In this document: one piece after another, positions 11,500 to 22,200 of the stretch | Numbering within the stretch: position 1 is the first letter of the stretch | Layout of the letters: the number at the start of each line of letters is the position of its first letter | Origin: Oikopleura dioica | Lineage: Eukaryota; Chordata; Appendicularia; Copelata; Oikopleuridae | Assembly (NCBI GenBank): GCA_907165135.1 | Contig: OU015567.1 | Location: 7,817,001 to 7,881,000 of the forward strand | DNA: 64,000 bases | Reading direction: 5' to 3' | Program-made: the position numbers and the translations under genes | Notes under the pieces: model-generated | What the model was told of the DNA's origin: nothing | What the model saw: only the letters and a program-made list of their open reading frames with translations | Databases searched by the model: none

Positions 11500-14400
11500 T
11501 TGACAATCCTATTTGCGCATTGCATGATTTTACCGATTGACTGCATTCAATACCAGTGCTTGGACTGCAACTGCATAGGATTTCTCAAACAAAAAGAAGA
11601 TGAGGTTTTTTTACTCCCTGATCATATTCTGTCAAATCGAAGCATCAACACGAAAATAAATGATCTTGAACAGGAGAGAACATGGAAGAAAAAAGTCACT
11701 GCGCAAATGAGCTTGACTGAGCATGGATTTTCAACGTTGAAACAAAAATTAACATATTTGGGGATGGGTTTTCTTTTTTGGATAACAATCATACTTATAA
11801 GTAGACTGATTTGAAAGTCGAACACTTCTTTGAAATATTTTAGCGAACTACTATTCATTGGAGAGATCCCGCGGCATTAAAACTTTTCTGACCTCGGTTT
11901 GCCACAGAAACTACAAGGTGTGCGTGAAGTTTGATAGCATGGATTACTGTGCTTATCTGATGGAAGAGTGCCGCGCAACGGGAAAATTCAACCTTTCTGA
12001 GCGCACTGCCGTCATCAAAGTAAGAGAAAAGGATGCTGTTGCCTTTTCGGAAGAAGAGAACAACTTGAACCTTCAACGATGTCAGAAGAAGCAGTTTTAC
12101 GATCAAATTATTTGTCGTCACCTTTGTTCCGAGACGCTTGTCTTGGCATCAGCGAGGAGCATTCATGTTTCGCCTTGTGAATCGATCTGTTTCGAGTTAA
12201 CTCGATCGTTTGGAGATCGTTCGGCTGGAGAAGTTTGCCCGACTCAAAAATACTGTCGTACTGGCTGTCCGTGTCCTTTTTACCGGTGTGAAAAGTTTGA
12301 ATCGCCGAAGAAATTGGTCCCTGTTTTTGATCTTGAAAAAGGAACAACTTCAGTACAGTCAGTTGCGACCTCCACAATTTCTGATACATCAATATCAACA
12401 ACTGCTATGCCTACAATAGAGTCTTCAACAGCATCTTTAAAAGAAGAGCTTCAAGGAGACAACAACGAAACAGATGACACCTCGTTCGACTGGCTGACTA
12501 AATGGTCGAATAAGCACGAATCACAAGAAGAAAAATTTTCGTTTGATTTTACGGCATTACTAGGAGGTCTTTTAGATGACTCCACGAATAGTTCTACTGA
12601 GCGGGCTACCACACCGTCAACAGACTCTACTTCTACCGCTTCAGTTTCGACAACGACGTCGTCCATGACACAAAATAGCGAATCAAACCAGGCTTTTTCT
12701 GATGAGAAGATAACTGGACGATGGAGTAATCAAGAATCCAAGAAATTCCCTATACTTCTTTACGATTTTTCAGATCTCAACAGAACAGCTAAGATAGAGG
12801 TTTCGTACCAGTTCTTGTCCTATGAATGTTTTTAAGAATAAAAATTTCGGGAAAAATTTATTCAATGATAAAAACATTTAAGTCAACGGGTGCTACTTAT
12901 CTCAAAGGCGAGCATTATCTGGTCGACGCAAGGGGAAATCTTATGAAAGTTCAAGAAAACGGAGACACACCAATTTTCATTCCTAATCGCCAAAAGAATA
13001 CGTAAGCATTCGAATTCTTTGTCGATTCAAGCGCATTGATTTTACAGAGGCTTCTTTGTGTTTCATTTTGGCTCGTCTATTGGAACTCATCAAATTGAAA
13101 TAAGGCGCAAAGAAAATGACAAAAAAGTTTTTACTGTTGTCGTCATCTGAAAATGGTCGAAAATTGTTTTCTTTTAAAAATATTTTTATTAAACTTTATC
13201 AAGCGGTATCCAATTTCGACCGTTGCTAGCTCTCCAACCGGAAGGCCGGAAAAATGCTTTTACTACGCTCCGGACTACAACTTAAACCGGTTTGAAGAGG
13301 CGCAGGGTTTCATTGCAAACAAACACTTTAATGCAAAACTCTCTTCCGTCAGTTTCAAAGGAGTATTCCATCTTATGAGCGTTATGCTCGGCGAAAAATT
13401 TATCAAGCTTTCAAAAACTGTTGCATTGAACAGAATAAGAGCGAGTGAAGAGCTCGAGAAAGGCTGGAAAAAGGGCGAAATCGCTCTTCCTGTTGAATTT
13501 AGGGACCTTGACCCAGTCCATATAATCCCGTTGATTGGAGTTTAATCTCAATAAGACTGAAAAAATATTATATCTAAACAAAACTCAAGAAAGATTGACT
13601 TAGGAAAACAGATTCTATTATTGGTGACCAGGAGTATTTCGCTGTCAAACACTCTGTACTCATTTTTGTTAGAGAAGGATGGAAAGTATCTCGTTCTTGG
13701 CAGCGAGTGGATCGGCTCACTTGTAAAATACGAACAACAATCGATTTGCTACTCAAAATTGTTTGCATCAAATGATCGGTATTATACTGATCAACGTGGA
13801 TTCAACAATGATGAGTGCGAGTATTTTGGTGAGGCTATTATTAATGATGAGAAATTGTTTATTATGAATTACATCTTTGATGCTACATTCGAGATAAAGT
13901 TCGATTTTGGAAAGGGTCAAAAAAAAAAATGAAGCAGCACGGGAAAAAGAAATAAGCATGCTGCATGCGCTATCTTTTGACTCCTGAACAAAGAAAATCT
14001 CGAGCTAGATTTTGCCCAACGAAAGGCAGTGGAAAAAATGTACGCAACAAGCAATCCATTTTTTGCATTTCATGACGATGTTTTCCCAGCATTTGCCAAA
14101 AACGCTGTGGCGCAGCGGTCATTTCCTATGTCAAGTTATCACTACAAGACAATTATCCCAGACAAGTTTTTTTCGTCGCTAATTGATTTGAAGCATATAT
14201 CAACTCTTGAACTGGGCTTGAACGGAACTGAGACGTTCAAACTGCAATGGCAATTTCAGGTGTCTATATTTTCTCACAGCTGCTTAATTCATAAAATTTA
14301 AAGAAATATTCGACAATCGACGGCAAACAAAAAATCTTTGAGTTCAAATTTTTCGACGAAAAAAGTTTTTTGAGTTTCGGAAGAAGCGCAAACGCCTCGC

Positions 14401-17400
14401 TTTGGATTGATTCTGACTTTTTCGATGAGCCTCTAATTTTTCAATCGAAAGCTTTAGAAAGAGAGCAAGAACTTGAATTTTCTCTGCACTCGAATCCGCG
14501 TACGGAGTCATATTCTTTTGAAAGCGTCAAGGAATTGTTCAATTGTTCAGTATTATCTCTAAGTTAGGGTAACTAACCATAAGCGGTCCCTTCCGAAAAG
14601 AGGCTATTTGCATTGAAACTTTTAAAGCTGGGAGAGGAAAGAATCACAATTGGGTCAAAAATGGATATAAATAAAATCAAAAACAAGAAGGTCCGACTCT
14701 ACAAGTACGAAAAAGAGGTCGAAATCAAAAACTTTATTTACGAACCTACTCAATTGACTCAAATCAATATAATACAATCATCTCTTCTCTTTTACAAAAA
14801 TCAAGGCTACGCTCTGCTCAACACTATCGGATCAAAAAATTCGAAGTGTCGATAAAGGCTCCAGACGACTATGAAGACTCGCTATCAAAATACGTTGATG
14901 AATCAGTATACGCTTTGGTCAACAACCAAATCCATATCTTTGGCGGAAAAGAAGATGGTTACAGGGTAAAACTATTCAGGGATCTAGATTTTTGCGATAA
15001 ATAAATAGCCATTGCGACGCAAAATTTTCCGAAAATTCCGATGCGATTGCGATTTTTCGCAAATTGCGCTTTTACGTTTTGCGATTTTCAACTCACAACT
15101 CATCGTAATTTGCGAAATATTGACAAAACTGAGCTCACGATTGCTATTCGGTCGTAGAATTTTTGTATCAAAAATATTTTGCGAAAAAGTTTAGATCCCT
15201 GAAATTCACAAAAATAATTGTAGAAAGGTTTTGATTTTAAAATCAAATCATCTTCAGTAGTAATTCAAGCATTAGATAAAAATGATTTTTTCTTAAAATA
15301 CCTTATTAGTGAGAAAGCGGACGTAATCAGTACTCGATAAAATCATAAGAAAGTTCTTAAGATTTAAGGGTAGAACATGAAATCGGCGCGCGGCGCCTCG
15401 CTCGCCCAGCGCCCCGCCGTGCCCTACTTTTCAGAATGCCCTTAAATCGGAACGGATATAGCTTTTCAAAAGTTTCTTCGGATTTCAGATCATCAAAGCC
15501 TTTACTTTTCACAGATCAAAATGAGCAGAATCGTCAAACAAAAACTCGGAGAAAATGACATGAGTTGGTAAAACTCTATCTCCTCTCGCAATTCTTATCC
15601 GATTTTTTCAAATTTAGATAGGTCGAAAGTGCTCCGTTAGACCTAAAATTTCGTAGTCTCAGAATTAATTTTGAAGCTTCTTAAAGTTCCACACGGCTTC
15701 TCAAAACAAGTGCTTTCACGCCGCGCCGCTTCTTCTCTCACGCTGCGCGCCTCACGACGGTGCAGCTCTCATTTCAAAAGCTCATATAAAATTCCATAAA
15801 GCTTCAAAAGTAATTCTGAGACTACGAAATTTTAGGTCTAACGGAGCACTTTCGACCTATCTAAATTTGAAAAAATCGGATAAGAATTGCGAGAGGAGAT
15901 AGAGTTTAACCAACTCATGTTATTTTCTCCAATTTATTGATTGACGATTCTGCTCATTTTTATCTGTGAAAAGTAAAGGCTTTGATGATCTGAAATCCGA
16001 AGAAACTTTTGAAAAGCTATATCCGTTCCGATTTAAGGGCATTCTGAAAAGTAGGGCACGGCGGGGCGCTGGGCGAGCGAGGCGCCGCGCGCCGATTTCA
16101 TGTTCTACCCTTAAGGCAGCTTGGCGCTCGATCAAAATCGCTATCTTTCTTTTTTGATTCAGTTTGCGTTACGTCCGCTTTCTCACTTACGAGGTATTTT
16201 AAGAGCACTTTTTCATTTCTAATCTTCTTTATCAAATGCTTTAAGTACTGATGATGATTTGATAATAAAATCGAAAACGTTCTACAACCTTTTTGTGAAT
16301 ACTATGAAGTCAACATAAAAACGGGAATTAGTATAAAAGGAAAGATTCGGCCTGATGATGGCGAAATGCCGAAAGCTTGCCAATAATAAAGGAAAGATGC
16401 TAATTTTTTAATAGATCGGCCGCTTAGACGGATGTTTTTGTGGAATTGGCCGCTCGACTCAACAATTACTTTTTTAAAGGACATTCTGCAATCACTACGG
16501 AAAACGGTCGTAACGGTAATGATTGTTTCCCCAATAAAATCACTTAATTATTTAATCATTGAAGCAATCATCTGCTTTGATTATACAAAAGAAAAAATGT
16601 GAAGAGTTCAATGGAATCACTTCCAAAATATTTTCACCATTAAATAGAAAGCACCAAGACGGAGGATTATCAATTTACAACGGTCAACCCATTGCGATTG
16701 GGGGAAACAGTCCAAAGGGCTTGCTGAGATATATACAGACGATCGCTGGAATATAACGCAGGCAGGGATGTATATTCGCAGCGCAAAACTGCCCAAAAAA
16801 TTCCGCAAAATTGCGCACAAAAGCGCATTTTGCGCAAAAATTTCACAAAATTTAAAAACATTCACAACCCACAAAATGCAGTTTTGATGGACTTTGCGCA
16901 AAATTTCTGCGCTTTTTCATCTGAAGATTGCCGGATCAATCTTTCAGCCCCGTTCCTTGATTTCTAAATTTAAGGGCTTGACGGCCCTTCGGGCCGCTTC
17001 AGCCCTGTTCCTTGGTTTCTAAATTCAAGGGGCTTGACGGCTCTTCGGGCCGTTTCAGCCCTGTTCCTTGATTTCTTAATTTAAGGGGCTTGACAAAGGC
17101 TTGGAACTCTGAGTTGATCAATCTCAGTTCTGTCCCCAACCTTACCCACACCCATCATTTTAAAAGTCCAAATTATCATTGTTTTTAGCACTATTATGGT
17201 TCTTATTTAAAACTTGATTCCAGGCTTCTTCGATCCCGCGGGGCCTTCGGACGCGAGGGTTACGGGCAATCAACAATTCCGTAAAAGCGCAAAATCCGCA
17301 AAATTTCCGCAAAATGAAGAAATTTCGATTCTCCGCAAAACAGCGCAAAATTCCGCAAATTGCGCGATTTTCGGATTTCGCGGCAGAAAAAGCGCGAAAT

Positions 17401-18140
17401 TGCCCGCGAAAAATTCCGCAATCGCAGCGCAGCGCAAAGCAAAAATTTATGCGAATATACATCCCTGAACGCAGGTCCTGGAACACCCAAGGTACAGCGC
17501 ATTTTTAGTGAATATAAAGGGAGAAGTCTTTAATCATGGTCTCGGTGAAATTTTTCTGCTTTGTGATGTCTACTAGACATTGTCGAGGATCAAAATTCTC
17601 CCGATTTCAGAACTCGAGACTTCTTTCTAAAATTTCGATTGAAGATGGATACGTTTTTTCTGCGATCAGCTTGAAATCTGGGGCTCTTTTGACTATTGGG
17701 GGATATGATCAAAAGGATGAAGAGCGACTGGATGATATCTGGCGCTTGATGAACGATGAATGGGACAAAATTGGCAGTCTTATAAAAGTATTTATTCTTC
17801 ATCATTTAATTCACTTGTTCTGCTCTTTAGGCTGTTCAGAGTTCCTCAGCAATATTGATCGACAATTCTATCATTGTTGTTCCTGGATGGATTCATAAAC
17901 AGCTTGATAATATTTTCACTCTATTTTCGCTGTTTGAGAGTCCAGTTCAAAGAATCAATTTAGGTCATAGTTAACGAATTTTTCGCAAATATTTAAGTTA
18001 TACATTGTATTCGTATCTTAACACAAGATTTGGAAGACAAGGTTGATTCTATCGATATTCTAGCAAACCAACTTGGAGAAGAAACGATTCCGATTCTTTT
18101 TGTTTCGCCTCAAGATTACTGTGGCCCATTAAATGCCTAA
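11500..18140 (+). CDS. Kelch-repeat protein with Cys-rich and mucin-like N-terminal region
   Basis: The start is uncertain; coding is clear from about 11500. An exon pair joined over intron 11801-11843 gives a Cys-rich block (to about 12290, with a CRTGCPCPFYRC motif) followed by a Ser/Thr spacer. From about 12880 many short exons encode kelch-type blades: IHIFGGKED (about 14930), NGQPIAIGGN (about 16690), LTIGGYDQKDEERLDDIWRL (17690-17750), then PGWIHKQ. It ends TAA at 18138-18140, with AATAAA at 18245. Intron 14968-16438 carries two inverted-repeat elements, and a 705-bp element splits the exon at 16763-17467. Frame breaks occur at the A-run 16592-16597 and near GGG 16717-16719, so this copy is either degraded or mis-sequenced. 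Kelch propellers bind proteins; the partner is unknown. Exon borders between 12800 and 14900 are only partly resolved. Confidence 0.6.
14977..15201. mobile_element. MITE with CAGGGATCT ends
   Basis: CAGGGATCTAGATTTTTGCG at 14977 is mirrored by TTTAGATCCCTG ending at 15201. The interior is rich in GCGAAAATT-type motifs. It lies inside kelch-gene intron 14968-16438, and no clean target duplication is visible. Confidence 0.6.
15204..16300. repeat. 1.1-kb long palindrome inside a kelch-gene intron
   Basis: The left arm begins ATTCACAAAAAT at 15204 and is matched in inverse orientation by a right arm ending TTTTGTGAAT at 16300. Arms of about 500 bp include a GC-rich block (15387-15420) repeated inverted at 16058-16092 and a shared sequence starting TCAGAATGCCCTTAAATCGG. 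There is no coding potential beyond chance. The pentamer ACTAT occurs just before the upstream MITE (14971) and just after this palindrome (16301), so both may have arrived together. Confidence 0.75.
16763..17467. mobile_element. hAT-like MITE within a kelch-gene exon
   Basis: Terminal repeats are CAGGGATGTATATTCGCA and its inverse ending at 17467. An exact 8-bp duplication AACGCAGG lies at 16755-16762 and 17468-17475. The interior is rich in GCGCAAAATTCCGC motifs and holds a roughly 65-bp tandem repeat (16960-17090). Removing the element plus one duplication restores a continuous frame from a DDRWNIT segment into VLEHPRY. Confidence 0.85.
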
Positions 18141-19208
18141 TTATTTCCACAAAATTTACAAATTTAAATGCTATCCTATGCCAATGATTATACCAATAAT
18201 AACCTTTCTGTGCTTTTTACACTCAAAATAACGATAAAAATCCCAATAAATTAACAATTTCAAATTTAAAGAACATCAAATAATTTTATTAGTCCGAAAA
18301 GCTCTTCGTTTGTCAGAAATAGTTTTCTTTTTTTGATATTTTATTTCTTCATGACCATCATCTGCAGAAGAAATCTTTCTCCTCTTTTTCGCCGTCACTT
18401 TTACTCACTGATTTCCGGGTGTCTTACCCGATGCTGCAATCCCTAAATTTCAAAGGTTTATCTTTAGCCTAAGATTTATCATATTTGAAAAGAGAGAGTG
18501 TATCTGAGGGTGATCAGTGTTTGAGAGGCGATTTTACGAAAAAAAATTGCGTTTTTTTTCGCCTTTTTTAAACTTCAACATGCATAATTATCCTCAACTT
18601 TTAATACCCACCTTTGCTTTGGTACCATCTGTAAATTTCATGAAAAAAGGAAGCCGAATAGTGAAAATCAAAATCGCAGTGAGAAGGTATTCCGAGCCCC
18701 ACGCGCTCCCGTGAAAAACCCGAGTCATGCCGTCATCAGCTAATTGAAAATTATTTTCGAAATGAACTCATCAAAATACCGTTTTTCCCAAAAATACGTT
18801 CAGCACATTTTTCCGTTTTGCCCTGAACGGGCAGAACGGCGTTCGGGGCAAAATGGCATTGGGACAGATCGGCAAAACGGGCAAAACGGTTGCTGCCTTA
18901 TCATAAGGGCTTTGTGTTTGGCTTTAGGTCCTGAGAGCTCGTTTTCGCATCATAATTAACCTTCTCAACGCCTAAAAGTACTGAATCCTGAACAATGAAA
19001 CAACTGGCTTTAAAATACTATGTGGCTGCCATCAGGTGGACAAATTGGACACAACTGCTCCGCTTGCTTCTGCAGTTGGCAAGAGGTGACAAGCCAAGGG
19101 CCATTTCAAACTCCGTGCGCTCGTCAATTTCCAAAAGAGTGACTGAGCAAACCGCCACTACCTACTAAAACGATCAAAAATAGAAAAAAAAACGACAGAA
19201 CAAAAATC
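18141..19208. other. Intergenic, with one dispersed repeat
   Basis: It holds the 3' end of the kelch gene (AATAAA at 18245-18250) and the repeat at 18797-18897. No exon chain was found in the rest. Confidence 0.5.
18797..18897 (-). repeat. Partial copy of the GGCAGCAACCG element
   Basis: Read on the minus strand, this segment starts GGCAGCAACCGTTTTGCC and includes TTCAGGGCAAAACGG, as in 10879-10930. Only one end is seen. Confidence 0.55.
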
Positions 19209-22200
19209 ATGGAAGACATGAGAGCATTACGAAAAAATCTAACGAGCGAGTTGAAAAACTCGTTTTCAACGGTAAAATCGGAAATCGACAATTTTTCAAT
19301 TTCAAGTTTCAAGAAACAACACCCATATGCTTCATTAACAGAGGATAAGCCAAATGCATTTGAGGTCAGAGAAGATTTTGATCCTGTCGTGAAAATCGGA
19401 AATCCACATAATAAGTACTTACTATCAGTTTTTTTTTCGTTTTTAGTTCTTTTAATTCAAGAGGTCGAGTCGAACAGCCTGACCTTGATCTTGCAGAATA
19501 CTACTATCAATTTCAAAATCCAGACAGTGACAAGCACCTTGATGATAACAGCTCTACTGTAACTTCTCAATCTTCTAGGAAAGGATCTCCAAGTTCGCTT
19601 CAGAAAAAAAGCTGAACTTTAATTATCCTTTTATAAAGAGTTATAAACGTAAAAACAAGCTGCGGCGCAGAGAAGCAGCTCATCTTTGATTCCAGAACGC
19701 CACCACCTATTCCTGACCTACCGCCTGTTCCCTTTGAGCAGCGCGAGGAAGTCACACTTCATTTCTACCCACCTGTTGACAAGGAAAATGATGAAGAGTT
19801 CGACAATGTTAGGCAAATTTGCAAGAATTACAGGAACGGCCTTATCAATCATATTTTAAATCCTTTCCAAAGGATCATTTTCCTCGAAATATAACTAGGG
19901 ATACCGCACGAATTTTTAGGTACCCGAAAAAAGGGTCCTGTCCAATTTTTAGAAGGATGATCTAGTAGAACTTTGGTCGAGGATTCTAATGGTGTGATTA
20001 TCATTTCATAATTATTAGTCATTTTCGTAAAAATGACGTGTCAAGGGGTGATTTTTTCGATCAGAGTGAAACTTTCAAAAATTTGGAAATTGAAAATGCT
20101 AGACTAACATAAATTTGGACGAGGATTCCAAATCTGGAAAAAAATTCACTGACGCACCTTGCAATCGCTAGAAATGAACTTCCGGGAGTTGTTTTTTTCT
20201 CTCTCGACGCTTGTGGCGCTTTTCTGTTTTCAGCTGCGCGCTGATTGGCGGACACTCCTGAAAGCCTTGTTCACAAAAAGGCTCGGAGAGTTTCACTAAA
20301 ATGATCATTTCTCGGGACTGGAACGTTGAAATTCCATGATTTTTGGACGAAAAAAGTTCTTGAAGACCACTTTATTTACCATCTATTCAAAAATTATGGG
20401 AGATGAAGTTGTAAAGAGTTTCTGAAGGTTACATGTAAAGTCGACTCTGGCCATTACGAGCCTTTTTTGTCAGGAATTTCAGAAGCATCTGTCCGAAAGA
20501 TGAAAGAGGCGTAACTTTTGCTTGATATTTCTCGAAAACTGTTCTCTCAAGGAATCAGCAAGAGATAAAAGCACATCTTTGGAGTTCTTTTCTGTTGTGG
20601 AATCGGCGAGGCAAAAATGCGCGCAGAAACGAGAAATTGCGCTAAAGATCCTTTTCGAATTGTTTTTGCGGTCGAGGACGCCCAAATGTGATCGACTCTC
20701 AGTCGAAGATTGAAACGCTTCCTCTGGAAAACCTCCCTGCTTTCATACGAAAAGAAATGTCCATGCTCAAACAGCTGAAAATGAAGATGGACTCGGTTAA
20801 CAAGGAAAAACAATCGGTCCAGTCTGAACTCTTGCCGAATCTGTATCTCTTCAAAAACGCCAAGAAGAAGAAATTGAATGTCTGAATCATAAGTCGGCAA
20901 TTCTCGAGGAGACTCTAAGGGGCAGCAGCTTGATCAAGCAATCTGAACAGATGGAGTTCGAATATGAAGGGCTCAAGCTCAAGTTCGAAGAGCGAAACAA
21001 AAAGATGGACAAGTTCCGCGACATGTTCGCGCATAGCCGAACTAAAATCAGACCTGTTCAACGAAGAAAAGTAAAACAGTTTCACGCAGAGTTGCAAATT
21101 TTTGAAAAATTTTCTGAGCTAAGGTCGAAATTGAACTGAGCTGAACTGAGTAGGCCCTTTTTAAAAACGACTGAGCTGAGCTAGACTTTTTCAAAAGAAA
21201 TTGAGCTGAGCTGAGCTGGGGCATATTTGAAAATTTTTGAGCTGAGCTGACGATTTCTCAAACTGACCTTATTTAATTTCTCACTTGCTTCAATGAAAAC
21301 TCGAATTATTTCTATCTTAAATTGACCAACAGGAAAGCATAAATAGAAAAAACGTGCAAGTTTTTGAAAATAAGACCAATCAAAAGTAATTTGATTTTGA
21401 TCAGCTCAATAGACTGAACTGAGCTGAGCTAGCTGAGATGAGGTTATTATTGAGCTAGCTGAGCTGAGTAGAAGAAGCTACAAGTCTTTGTTATTGTCTT
21501 GGAGGACCCCCTTGGAGGGCTTCATCTGTTGGAAGACCAATATTAAAAATATTCAATATATGGCCAATATATGGCCACCAATGGCCAACTTTGGTCTAGT
21601 TTGACCGGAAGACCCCGGCGGACCTCCCTGGTGGAAGACCATTCGCTGGAAGACCAATATTTAAAATATTCAATATATGGCCGTGCTCAGCCAGTATATG
21701 GCCTTCTATGGCCAACTTTGGTCAAATTTGGCCGGAAGACCCCCGAAGGACCTCCCTGGTAGAGGACCATCAGCTGGAAGACCAATTTTAAAAATTTTCA
21801 GTATATGGCTTTGCTCGGCAAATATATGGCCACCTATGGTCAAATTTGGTCGAGTTCGGCCGGAGGACCCCCGTAGGACTTCTCTAGTGGAAGATCATCA
21901 GTTGAGAGACCAAAAAATAAAATTAAATGCTTTGCTGGGCTAAGAATTTACACTTTCGGCAAACTTTGGTCACTTTATGCCAGAAAACCCTTTTTGCAGA
22001 AAGACAATCAACTAAAAGACCAATATTTAAAAATAATAAAAATAAATCAGAGTCAATTCAGTGATGAAGGGGCTACATCGACCCAAAGCCTTGTGGCAAC
22101 TCGATTCAGTTAAAGGCGAGGCGAAGCAATTCAAAAGTAAAGGCCAGGTCCGTTTCTTCAGCTCAGAAAAGAACGGGCAAGCGTCAGGGAAAGCCGACTC

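Noticed and set aside
19808-19833. 26-bp intron that would place the 8.3-kb element in an exon
   Set aside because: It would be shorter than any other intron here; GT-AG or GA-AG models placing the element in an intron are simpler, though not proven.
21571-21943. Trp/Gly-rich frames in the ATATGGCC repeat block
   Set aside because: They come from a tandem repeat, recur identically in the inverted arm and shift frame between units.
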